Source of the DNA: Aquatica leii
Lineage: Eukaryota > Arthropoda > Insecta > Coleoptera > Lampyridae
Length of the DNA stretch: 64,000 nt
Reading direction: 5' to 3'
Assembly (NCBI GenBank): GCA_035610365.1
Contig: CM069439.1
Coordinates: 9,858,001-9,922,000 of the forward strand
The notes beneath the pieces were generated by a model that was not told the origin of the DNA, made no database searches, and saw only the letters and a program-made list of their open reading frames with translations. Within the stretch, counting starts at the first letter, position 1. Every line of letters begins with the position of its first letter. The translations under genes and the position numbers were made by a program. Below are positions 27,201-38,479 of the stretch, in pieces.

Positions 27201-30200
27201 GCCCGAAGGAATTTCGAGTTTAACTTACCGTTTTAAGAGAAATTGTAATGATTTGACAAGCAAAGTCATTGTCATTCAACAATAAAAGTATTAGAAAGCT
27301 ATGAACGAACATGTACTTGAACAGGAAGCTAAATGAGTTAAGGACTGTGTACTTTTAAATAAGCGTTCTAAAACCTTTCCTATTTAGTACATACAGCGTT
27401 TAAAAAACAATGAAAATAAGTCAAATATGCATCTATAACCAAAAATGTTCCTAAGCCTAATAATAACTAAACGATAAAAAATTACCTGCAATTTGCCCCA
27501 CAGTTTACATTTATCGCAACCAACACAATCCATGATCCTAGTAATGTTGCGAAAATGTTCCTTAAATTCTCGTTTCAGTTTCTTAGTTTCCTGGCCTCCG
27601 TTAAACATCACAGACTCATTAAAATGATCCGGAAAATTGTTAATCACGCTGAGTAGGTCTTGTACCGCCAACTGAGTGTCCCAATCTTGCGCTTCGTCTC
27701 CGGTGTAAAATTCTTCTTTTTGTAAATATTGTGAAGCTTTATCCAATGCGCGTAGTTCCAAAAGATACAGAAAATATAGATTTCGCAACCAATTGGGACC
27801 TTCGCCGTTAGTACGACTTATGGAAAACCTGCGAATAAATTCGTCTATATTTGGTCCCCACTCCCCTTTTGGAGATGTTAAACCTAAGTAATAAGACAGT
27901 AAGTTACGAAATAGTGCATGAGAAAATACATACTTAAGCCTCCCGCAGATTGGGTCTTCAAATATTTGGCGCAAAGATGAATGTTGATGCTAGTGTGCAA
28001 TCCAGATATAGCCCGATAAAAAGCACGCTTTTCCAGACACATGCCCTTTAACAATTCGCTGTCAATGTACGCCCGGTACGTGTTCTCCGGCCTAAAAATA
28101 TTAAATTAAACCGAATTAAGCTTACTTTTGACCAACAGTTTGTTATGAAAAAAATTCAATTGGTTTATAAAAATCTAGTGTTCGCAATTTCTTTAGTTTG
28201 GCAGCAGCAAAATCATCACATTAAAATGTCATTTTAATTTAAGCAAAATTACACAATCTGTCTGTCAAAGTAAAATATGTTTCATCCTATATAAAATCTA
28301 CTATCTACAAAAAACAGTAAGATATAAGTATTTTATTGCGGGTGAAGATTCTAGTACTTTTGCAAATCTTCGAACTAAAGTTTCTTATCATCAATTATGA
28401 AAACGGAATGCAAAAATCATGTTATAAAAAATTACAGTAAACACCTTTACAATCTTAAAAATGATAAATCGATTCAAACAAACAATTTTTTAACAATTGC
28501 ATCAATAAAAAAATTAGTGGATGTAGCTGAGTATCAGATACATCATAACCAAAGTCGTGGTAGTTTAGAATCCTTGCGTGATGATTTGGCAAATGGACCA
28601 TATCATGTGTTTGGTGATCACACAAAATGTGTGGATTACTACTGTCAAAAAGATGGTTTAAATTTGGTCGAGGAAATGATATCATGTGCCGTATTTCAAA
28701 GAGTTCAAGGTAAATATATGATTCTATAACTGTGCGACCAATACAATTTTGTTATTTAGCTTGTACAGAAAATTTACTGAGGAAAGCTAATTTCCTGTTT
28801 GAAAACAAAACCAACAATAGAGCGGAACTGTTTATGAGCCTTCTTGCCAAATTCAACGCAGGCAAGTAAATAAATTTCACTTTTTTCAAAAACAAAGACG
28901 GCAATAAAAGATAATGATGATGGTCTTTATGCAGCAGAAGCTGAATTACATAATGTGGATATGGAACAAGAAGTGCAAAGGATCCTTGGTAAAATGCAGG
29001 TGAATTGATACTCAAATTAATTTATAGTGTATTTTATTTTAATGAATCTACAGCTGTATTATACTGGTGATGCACTTTACATTTATTGACTATTTTTACT
29101 TTAGGTTTCGGCAGAAACAAGGGACCAAATTAGTAAAGAGACTGTGGGTCAGTTTGGTAATGTGAGATATGAAGAGGAACGAAGAAATCGATTGACTGCT
29201 TCACAATTTGGAGCAATAGTGAAAATGAGATTATGGACTTCATGCCATGGTGCTGTGAAGTCAATCGTCTATGGTTGCAACTTCTATAGCAGGGGTTTCC
29301 AACTTATGAGTGACCGAGGGCCGCCATTAGATTCATGGAGTAAATAGGGGGCCGCATCCGCACAGGTATATATTTATATATGTAGCTACTATTAAATAGG
29401 TGCTAATGAAAGCCGCGGGCCGCATGCGGCCCGCGTGTTGGAAATCCCTGTTCTATAGCCAAGCTACTGAATATGGCAAAATTAATGAAAAGGCTGTTAT
29501 AGACAAATTTAAAAACCTGTATAAGCTTGATATGAAACCTTCAGGTTTCTTTATTGATCTTGTGTATGGTTTTCTAGATGCCTCTCCAGACGGTTTGTCA
29601 TGATATTAAACGTTTGCAGTGTAATAAACTTACAAAATTGTAGGACTTATAGATGATGACGGTGTGGTTGAGGTAAAATGTCTGCATAGTGTACATAAGT
29701 CTGGGCTTACATTGAGACGTGCAGCAGAAGAAAAAAATATATGCTTAAAACTTGTGAATGATAATCTACAACTGAAAAGAAATCATAATTATTATTACCA
29801 GGTATATTACACTACCTTTACTTTTCAGAACGTTGCTCATAAATATTGTATTCACCTAATGGAAAATGTTTGTCTAGTTCGGCATTTCAAGGTCAAGTGA
29901 AGATCGCCTCAAAAGAGTATTGTAGTATATGTAGATGATAAAAATGATTTATTTGTGAAAAAAATTTATCGTGACCGAAATTTATGGAACAACGAAATGA
30001 TACCCAAGCTGACTTCATTTTACAAAGAAAATGTAGCCCCAGAATTAGTTCGCAGAAATATTCCAAAAGGCCTCTGATATATCGATTCCGACAGAATAAA
30101 GAAGGCAATTATAGCACGGAAAAAATAGCTGAAATATATTATATACTGGCATGGAAAAATATTATCGGTGGTCTGACTTGTTTTACACGTATGCGGTTCT

Positions 30201-33200
30201 ATTCGGTTCGGTTTCGTTTTCAGTTCAGTTACATGCTCGTAGACTTAGTGCTCACGCGCAACTTTTCTACTCGCATGTAATAAGCTTCTTACAATTCTCG
30301 TTATGTAATATACTAATTCCATACCTGTATGCTGCTACCCTATTGTAATATTAAATTTACGATACAAGTATCGTAACGTATCATAACTGTATAGGTAATG
30401 TCTACTCTGTTTATATGTTTTTTAATAAAACTGTTTTACTAGTACTATTTGATGTTTACTTAAAGGGTGTAAAACTCTTCATACTTTTCCTTCTCTACGA
30501 AGTGCATTGGATATTACAGTTCTGTGTACTCTTTACTGGAACAATCTTTAATATGTTTGGATATTGTAGTTTTTTTTAATTGTATAATATACTATGCATG
30601 GTACCTACATTTATTTAATTTACAAAAAAATCCTTAGTAGTTTTTGAGTTGCCAAAACAATTTTATAAATACAAACAATATAAAAAAAATTGTGTCTTCC
30701 GTTGACAGAATTACCGAAAGTTATTACATTTATGTACCTGCTTCAATTAGCAAATAGTTAGAAATCACTACACCACAGTCATAACTCAAAAACATTTTGT
30801 GCTCATCGCCATCTGTTCGCAAATTGCTGCACTACATTAAGGTAAAATTACACGATAACTGAAACTCAAATACATAAACAATTAGTTGAAAATAAAAGTG
30901 TCTTGTCATTCTATATAGTATTCCAAATGACAAGACACAAATTTTATTACTGTAAATTAATTGATGTTTAATTTATTTGCGTTTTTAGTAGCGTTGAAAA
31001 ATTAAATTTTATTATAACTCTATAAATTATGTCTCATCACAGATAATAATACAATGAGACTAGTATATGCATTATTTTTGATTAAAAGTCATCATCATAT
31101 TTTTGAATTGTTTACGTTTGAAATTTTACCGCGCATAGTGCCATGCATACCCCACCTTAATTTAAAGAGCACGGGAATTATATAGTATAGAAGAACATTT
31201 TTACTTTCCTATAAGGAAAGTATAGCGATCGCAATTTTACGTTTCAAGGTCTCCTGAATCAGAAAAATGTATTTTTGACAAAAAAATGTCTGTGTGTAAC
31301 GATGTACCCACGATTACTCTCGAACCAAAACTCGTAGTAACTTGAAATTTGGAATGGAGCTGACTTTTCATATTCTCTCGGTTCTATCAAAAGATGGGTC
31401 TGATAAAGAAACCGGAAGTGGGTGTATCCGCCATTTTTAAGTTTTTCTTATATAATTTTGTACGAATGTAAATTATTCGAATTATTTTTACAGTTTCTTA
31501 TAAAGATAATTCTTCCTAACAATTTATTCATAACAGTTTATTAGATATTGAATTTATAATTTAAAGTGAATTCCATTATATAATCTAGGCTCGAATCCTG
31601 CCTGCGACGATTTTTTTTTTAGAAAAAATAAATAGCCGGTTGCACAAAAGTCTGGTTAATTGGCGATTTACTAATCGTTTTTAATACAAACATATCACTT
31701 CAAAGTGGTTTTATGACAACATAACCTTATAAAAATACATTTCTTCATCATTCCTTATAGGAAAGTCGTGTGGTGGCCACACCAGTTTTTTTAATATTTT
31801 GTCCTATAGTTGATGTGTCGGGTGTAGGCTTGACAAAATTTCTTTTGTCGGCGTTAGAGAAACAAGGCTTAAATATCAACGATTTGCAAGGTCAGGGTTA
31901 CGAGAATGGGGCAAATATGCGTGGTAGGCATAATGGTCTACAAAAAAAATTTGGATTTCAATTCGCGAGCTTTCTTTGTTCCTTGTTGCAATCATACCCT
32001 AAATTTAGTCGTCAATGATGCCGCAAAATCGAATACTTTGAGCATCAATTTTTTTTCTTTAGTTCAAGAACTGTTTGTGTTTTTTCCAACTTCTACTAAA
32101 CGCTGGTCAATTCTGAAATCTAATTTATCCAATGTAACAAATTTAACTTTAAAACCTTTATCGGATACTCGATGGTCTAGTATATAAGTTTAACTTTATT
32201 CATTGCCATTTGGCTTACAAATTTGGTCGTGTTATTACATTACATATATATTACATTTTCTTATCCCTTCTCCCCCCTTAACTTTTTCCTCCTGCTCCAT
32301 ACTTCTTCCATCCATTCCGCTCCTTTTCCGTTTTCATCTAAGATATCCACTGTTTTCCTCACCTCTTCTCTTAGTTCCCTGCATCTCTTTCTCATGTGGT
32401 TCAGATCTTCCGTTTCTTCACCACATAGCCTGCACAACTTTTCTGGTTCTTCCTTCCAATATTTGTTCCCTAACTCCTCGTTGCCACATCTGAACCTTGC
32501 CACCATTTTTTTCCTTTTGTTGCTTTTAATCTCACCGTCTTTTAAATATTCCGACACCCCTTCACCCTTGATATCTTTATAATTCCTATTATCTCTGCTC
32601 TCTTTTATCTTTGCCCATCTTTCTTGTTTTTCGATGTCTCTATCTCTCCTTATTATTTCTTCTCTTGTCCCTACCCCCTCTTCTCTTAATCTCTCCACTT
32701 CTTCACTCCATGTACCCGTTTCTTTTGTAATACTCTTCTCTGCCCTCCTGACCGTCCTTCACTTTCCCTCCCTTTATCTCTTTCCAACATTCTTGCAGAA
32801 TTTTGTTCTGTTCTTTCCCTCATTTCTTCCTCGTATTTTACTGCTCTTTTTCCTGTCTCGATCCTTATTTTTTCTATCTGAACCTCCTCTCTCACAATAT
32901 ACCCCGGTGTATCCCTGTCCAATCCTAACACCCATCTCCAGTATTTTTCCTGTAGCCCCTCTACCTCCCTCCACTCCTTCCAGCCCCGTATTTCCGCCCC
33001 ATACATTACCACCCTCTTTATTAATTTTTCGAACAGCAATTTTCTTTTTTTTATATCCCTCTTGAATATTCTTTCGCCCACACCCCATACTTGTCCTATT
33101 AGCATGTTTTCTTTCTTCACCCTTTCCTTTATGTGTTCTCCCTCTTTATTATCCTGTTTCATCGTGTAGCCCAGGTATGTAAATTCCTTCACTTGCACTT

Positions 33201-36200
33201 CCTCATCACTCCATCTCCACTCCTCTCGTTTTCTTTCCCCCCTCCTTTTCTAAATATCATTATCTTTGTTTTCTCCGTGTTTACTTCAATTCTTTTTTTT
33301 CATATATTTTTCTAGCGTTTTCATCATCTCTTTCATTTCCTTTTCCTCCTTAGCCACCAGCACTATGTCATCCGCATACGCCAACGACTATACCTTAGCT
33401 TTCCCTACCACTATCCCTCCTGTCTGTTGTCCTCTCATCGTCTCTTCCAGATCCCCCGTATATACCGAGAACAGGCTTGGGCTCAGTGGACATCCCTGCC
33501 TCAACCCTCTCTTTGTTATGAATTTCTCACTCTCTTCCCCATTCACTTTAACCCTGCTTCTCGTTTCTTCGTATATTTCCTCTATTCTTTGTCTTAATCT
33601 TTCATTGATTTTTTTTCTTTTCATATATTCCCACAGCTTTTCCCTAGTCAAAAGCAGCTTTTAGGTCTACGAATAGTGCTACCATTTTCCCTCTTTTTTT
33701 TTCTAGTTCTTTATTTGCTAAGTGTTTCATTATATATATGTTGTCTATCGCCCTTCTTCCTTTTCTGAATCCCGCTTGTCCGTCTGGTACCAAAATTCTT
33801 TCCTCTATTTCCTTCTGTAATCTTTCTTGCAGTATTGTCGCGTACAATTTGTATGCCGAGCTCAGTAATGTTACCCCTCTATAATTCTCGACTTTCTTTT
33901 TTTCGCCTTTTTTATGTATTGGGCATATTATTCCCTCTCTCCATCTCTCTGGGAATCCTTCCCCTTTCCATATTTTGTTTATTATTTCCGTCATCCTTTT
34001 TGCTACATTCTCTCCCCGTATATCCACTCTTCTCCTTGTATCCCATCTTCTCCTGTCGCCTTTCCTTTTTATATTCTTTATCGCCTCTATTACTTCTTCC
34101 TCCCTTATTCTATCCCTATCTCCTTCTTCTTGTCTTACTACCGCGTCTTTCCTTTTTTCTTTTTCCTGCTTTTGTTCTTCCCCTCCCAACAGGTTCCGAA
34201 AATATATCTCCCATTCTTTAATTTTTATTCCCTTTGTCGTCCTGTTTTTTTCCTCTGCTTCTTTAGGTACTTCCATACATCTTCTTCCGTTTTTATTCCT
34301 TTAATCTGCTCCTCTTGTTTCTTTTTGTTTTCCTCCTTCTTTCTATCGCATGTTTTTTTGTATATTTTTACTGCTTCTTTGTATTCTTCTTTTCTTTCGT
34401 CCCTTTTTCCACTGTCTTAATGCTCTTCTTGCCTTTTCTTTGCTTCCTTGCATTCCTTATACCACCATTTCTTCCATCCAGTTTTCTCCCCCTTCCATTT
34501 TCTAAATCTGACTCTCTCTGTTGCTTTCTCCATCATCTCTCTCATTTCCTCTACACTTTCTAGTACTTCCTTCCCTATCCATACCGTTTTCCCTATTCTC
34601 TCTTTATATCTTTTTATACTCTCTTCTGACCACTTTTTTTTAGTTATGTACTTCTCCTCTTCCTCTCTCTCTTCTCTTTCCCTTCCTTCCATTGTCAATT
34701 CCAGTGGTTGATGGTCTGACTCTACTCTTTCTCCCACCTTAAATGTCTTTACCTTTTCTGCGGCCTCTTCATTTGTCATTACAAAATCTATTATTGATTC
34801 TCCTCTTCTTCCTATGTACGTAAATTCCCCCTTTCCATCATCTTCTCTGTTCCCGTTCATTATTTCCCACCCTTTTTCGTTGCACAATTCCAGCAGTTCC
34901 TCTCCCTTTTTATTTATCACCTTGTCCTTTGTTTGTCTCTTTCCCGTCCCTTTTCTTTCTTGTATTCCCCCCTCTTCCCCTATTCTTGCGTTGAAGTCCC
35001 CTCCTACTATTATCAAATCGATGGTCTAGTAGAATAGATTCAATTAAAGTATCAACTTGGAGAGGTTTATGATGCTCTGTTTAAAATAAGCGAAGGAAAC
35101 TTTGAAAAACCAAAAAACTGCAAAATTTTGAGTTCATTTGCATTCTTATATTGTGGTATAATATTTTAAGTAAAGTTAACATTGTTAGTAAAGTTATTCA
35201 AAAACCGAACTTTGATGTTGCACAGTGTTGTAATCATTAAAAGAATTTGAATAATTTTTTGAAAGCTTATCGCTCCGATAAAGGTTTTAATGATCTATTG
35301 ATTGATGCTAAAGAAATAGCTCCCAGCTTAGACATAGAACCTAAATTCAAAAAAAAAGGTATAACACCGCGAAAAATAAAAAAAAAACATTTTGATTATG
35401 AATGTGACGATGAACCGATCCAAGACGAAACTTTAAAGTTCAAAGTTGATTGTTTTTTTAATGCTCTAGATGTAATCATAACATCAGTGGATGAGAAATT
35501 CCAATTACTTTCTTCTTACTCTAATAAATTCGCGTTTTTATGGAATCTTGATAAATTTAAAATTACTCTGAAAACGAAGAATTAGAATTATGTCAAAAAG
35601 TCGAAAATTTATTAAACGACAAAACTCGCAATGAACGAGGCATAACTGCCGTGGAACTTGTTAAAGAATTGCAATATTTACAAAATTTTCATGAAAGGTT
35701 ATTACGTCTCCAGAAGAAACTTTAAATTATATAACAATTAACAACTTAGTGTATTCTTTTTCTAATACGAGCATAATACTTCGTATTTTATTAACAATGC
35801 CGGTTTCCGTTGCTACCGCAGAACGATCCTTTTCAAAACTCAAAATAATAAAAAATTATTTAGGATCGACCATAAGGCAAAACCGACTAAGTAATCTTGC
35901 TATCATTTCAATAGAAACGGGCCAGCTAAAAGAATTAGACACCGAAGATTTAATTAAACAATTTGCAAAAATTAAAGCATGGAAAGCTCAATTCACTTAG
36001 CTAAAATATTAATAACAATACCTAATACATATTAACTTTTAAAAGGTGACATTTTGCATTAGTAAAATAATATATTGTTTTGTTTTTATTTGTCGATCAG
36101 TTTCGCCCTGTGATATATAAACGAATATTTTTATTGTTTTAAATATTTTTTTTGTGCTTTTGTATCATCTATTACATTTGAAACTAAAATAGAAAAATTT

Positions 36201-38479
36201 TGAGTTGTAATACTGTTAGAATATATTTCTGTTTTCTATAAGTTTATAATTTATGTTATGTACCTCAATGAAAAAATACTTGTATGGCTTAAACCCGTAT
36301 CTGTAGTATCTGTACTCACATATGAACGTAATACAAATTTGGGGCGTTATTTTAAATTTGCGAAGGGCGCCAAAAGTGCTAGCCGCGGGGCTGCCTACAA
36401 ATCGGTGACATTATAATTAAAGGTTCAAAAATTTAGGTTTCTAGGAGTTTCTTTTTAATACTGGGTTATCTTCAATTAAATATCGCACGTACTGTAAATC
36501 ATATAGTCCTGAACAACGTACTAAGAACACAGATAAGAATAAAAAATAGAATTATTTATTCTATTATCGCATATCTAGATTATGTTACACAGATACATTA
36601 ATACGGATGTAAATATTAGGATTTACATAAAAGATTATAACGACGAATACAAACTAAGTTTATTTGCTTAATTTTTAGAAAGATTAATTTGCTAAACTCA
36701 CGAAATTGTTATTGTAGGTTAAATTCTAGAAAATTTAGAGATATACGAACGACACAATTAAAGTTCACGTTATATTAACAATGGACAATAAACTTACATT
36801 CTTTTTAAATGTTTTTATTTTTATTACGTGCTATCCGCAAAAACATTTCCTCAACAATATCAAATCAATGTGTAGAAATAAAAGAAAATCAAATTTCTTT
36901 TCCTGTCTTTACTCACGGATTTCTTTGAAGAGATATTTTTCATTGTGAGAGAAGTTGTCTATAGCAAAAAAAAAAAAACCTGTGGCAAGTCCACTTGATT
37001 ACTACAAATTCGAGTTGGTTTTCATTTTCTTAAATCAAATGATTGGAGAGCGTGTTATGCCAAATAATTTCATGCTTTGTTTCAACGTGAATCATAAATT
37101 CTGATACGCATTTTTATCGTTTAATTTGAGCTTCGCAATATTATAAGTATATCTCGTATTTAATGTAAATGTATGTAATAGTATCTTTTAATGTATCAAC
37201 AGATATAATAAACCTTGATTAAAAAAAATCGAGATACCAAAAACCAAGAAAAGAAAATTGTATGTACATATGTAAAAAAACAAAAAACATTCATTATTCA
37301 AGTGAAAGAGATAAAAAATAATGGTAGTAATAAGAGTAAATAACCAAATAATAAAGGCGTAAAACAAGAATTAAAAAAGCGGGGTTTACATAAAAGTAAA
37401 GAACAAACAGTTACAGATATAAGAATGTAACAGAAACAAAATTAAGTAAACAGAAACTGCTAGAATTCTCTGAATGGAAATAGAGTACAACACACATGTA
37501 TAAAACTATAAAAGAAAGCAAAGAACCAGTGGTAGATTAGCCTATAACAAATATAAAAATGTAGGAGAAAGTTATAGAAAAAAGAGATTAAGCACGTTTT
37601 AACTGTGTGAAGCAAGGGGATAATAGCAATGACATGCTTTGAGCCATTGTGAAGAGGAGCTTAATTTTCTTTGATGTAAAGGGAGTGAAAGTATATCAAC
37701 ATAAAAAAATAATAGTTTCTGGGAAGCAACATTTTCTCACCTAAAACAATTTTCTTTGTAAATGCTGTTCCATATGCGATGGGCAGATTTTCCTTTGTAT
37801 CCGGTGTAGCGCTCAGGATTAAGTAGTAAATCCACGTATTCTGCCTTATTATCATTTTCGTTTATGTCACAAAACTGATCTTGAGCATCATCATGTGCTT
37901 GCCATAAAGCAAAATCTTCCTCCGCTTTTGCACTGATCGTGGTGTTGAGGAACCCCAACTCAGGATTGTGATCGTCGTCACAGCTTTCTGAAGACGTGTA
38001 CTAAAAACAAGGCCGGTAAACAAAAAGGATATTGAACAAAAAGTCTTACTTTTGTAGAAGAAGCATCGGATGCACAAGTCTTGGTCCTTAACACACCTTT
38101 TAAACCTGGTGGAATATCACTTTCATGACATGCTTCAACGTGACAATATTTCATAGCACATTTACTATCGTCAGCCCAAAATGGACACATGTGCTTTAAA
38201 TTCACCTTGTAAAATCTAAAATAATTTTTTGTAAGGAGACTACGTAATCGTGGATATACTTTTACATTATTGAAATGATCTACTGTATCGACATTACAAG
38301 TACAATCGTCTATAGTACGTTCCTGTAACTACACTTACTATTAATATCAAATAAAGTTTCGATATTTCAAATTATACCTCACAGAAACACTGTTCGTCTT
38401 CCTTACCAAAATATCCGCAACAACTAATAAGTAACGCGAATAAACAAATAGAAGTTGTCAATTTATATTTGGTGAACAT
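24276..38479 (-). CDS. Ero1: ERO1-like ER thiol oxidase (endoplasmic oxidoreductin)
   Basis: Seven minus-strand exons: 38378-38479, 38050-38328, 37741-38000, 27934-28091, 27486-27883, 24382-24512 and 24276-24327, totalling 459 aa. ERO1 is an FAD-dependent flavoprotein of the ER lumen that reoxidises protein disulfide isomerase and passes electrons to oxygen. The first exon encodes a hydrophobic signal peptide followed by CFC. Next come [15 protein letters not shown] and the regulatory and shuttle cysteines [11 protein letters not shown] (C-x4-C-x4-C). Then come [51 protein letters not shown] and the active-site CVGCDKC near residues 386-392. The end is [11 protein letters not shown]. Exon 2 may instead start at 38322, losing two residues. 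Intron 3 (28092-37740, 9.65 kb) and intron 5 (24513-27485) are packed with mobile elements, but every exon joins in frame without stops. Confidence 0.96.
25710..26110 (-). pseudogene. decayed hAT-like transposase fragment in ERO1 intron 5
   Basis: The minus-strand frame shows CTDAAPYM in another frame near 26065, then [11 protein letters not shown], then [12 protein letters not shown], then ASYYAQKL, ending [17 protein letters not shown] group of arthropod hAT-like transposases has this order (TDAAPYM, AHALHRVAE, KKVFLKAP, ISKAI-RLE). I recall the pattern and have not aligned it. Frames are broken, and the BED and C-terminal dimerisation parts are not visible. A further short frame at 26143-26355 may belong to it. 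The rest of this intron, including 24600-25600, shows nothing I recognise. Confidence 0.5.
28345..30077 (+). pseudogene. broken transposon gene with YqaJ-type nuclease domain
   Basis: Plus-strand pieces in order: [11 protein letters not shown] (near 28345, then a frame break), [105 protein letters not shown], and finally [14 protein letters not shown] before a stop at 30077. The last blocks are a YqaJ exonuclease of the PD-(D/E)XK fold, with catalytic D (ASPDG) and ExK (EVKC) intact. Similar insect and cnidarian proteins, with an upstream transposase-like domain, belong to DNA transposons, for example ISL2EU-type. Apparent introns with GT-AG ends remain at 28710-28759 and about 29595-29642. 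The copy lacks its 5' part, has frame breaks near 28390 and 29920, and is split by a hAT MITE. It lies antisense in ERO1 intron 3. Confidence 0.75.
29290..29450. mobile_element. 161-bp hAT MITE inside the YqaJ pseudogene
   Basis: Direct 8-bp duplications TTCTATAG flank it (29282-29289 and 29451-29458). The ends CAGGGGTTTCCAAC and GTTGGAAATCCCTG are inverted repeats with one mismatch. The interior contains a GC-rich palindrome, GGGCCGCATGCGGCCC. If the MITE and one duplication are ignored, the YqaJ reading frame continues across the site, so the gene frame was still readable here when the MITE arrived. Confidence 0.92.
30078..31202. other. unassigned part of ERO1 intron 3
   Basis: AT-rich sequence without frames or repeats that I can name. 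A long self-complementary stretch near 30895-30945 (AGTGTCTTGTCATT and AATGACAAGACAC) is a small hairpin. Confidence 0.4.
31203..31785. repeat. unknown repeat with TTCCTATAAGGAAAGT-like ends
   Basis: The left edge has the near-palindrome CTTTCCTATAAGGAAAGTA (about 31205) and the right edge has TTCCTTATAGGAAAGTCGTG followed by TGGTGGCCACACCA (about 31753-31784). hAT-transposase coding sequence begins directly after it, so it was probably inserted into, or joined to, that element. A tRNA-like B box, GGCTCGAATCC, lies at about 31588. Confidence 0.45.
31786..36000 (+). pseudogene. hAT transposase (ZMYM/TTF type), split by a LINE
   Basis: Before the insertion: [54 protein letters not shown] and LSDTRWSS. 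After it: RIDSIK, then a small frameshift, [14 protein letters not shown], and the C-terminal hATC dimerisation region with [19 protein letters not shown] and [10 protein letters not shown], with a stop at 35998-36000. This is the layout of the RNase H-like hAT transposases related to vertebrate ZMYM1-like genes. The N-terminal part is missing at the left, and frames shift several times. Downstream, GCTAGCCGCGGGGCTG near 36383-36398 may be the right terminus. The element is antisense in ERO1 intron 3. Confidence 0.85.
32183..35017 (-). mobile_element. 5'-truncated LINE (endonuclease-RT) inserted in the hAT gene
   Basis: A 14-bp direct duplication TCGATGGTCTAGTA (32169-32182 and 35018-35031) flanks the element, which lies in antisense to the hAT gene. 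In its own 5'-3' order it begins inside the endonuclease domain ([16 protein letters not shown] at about 35010). Then come a DFVMT block, the reverse transcriptase ([59 protein letters not shown] at about 33370) and a C-terminal zinc finger ([18 protein letters not shown] at about 32390). It ends at 32183 after AATAAAGTTAAAC with no long poly(A). Several frameshifts show it is inactive. The sense strand is extremely purine-rich. Confidence 0.92.
36001..37740. other. right part of ERO1 intron 3
   Basis: The sequence after the hAT stop probably includes that element's 3' UTR and terminus up to about 36400. The remainder, to the exon at 37741, is AT-rich with nothing recognised. Confidence 0.4.

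Noticed and set aside
31580..31620. tRNA gene or tRNA-derived SINE from the B-box-like GGCTCGAATCC and following T-run
   Set aside because: No A box, acceptor stem or cloverleaf could be built, and the B box has a mismatch.
32203..34563. Several plus-strand ORFs over 100 codons rich in Ser, Phe and Leu
   Set aside because: They are antisense shadows of the purine-rich LINE. Composition and position are fully explained by the minus-strand EN-RT element.
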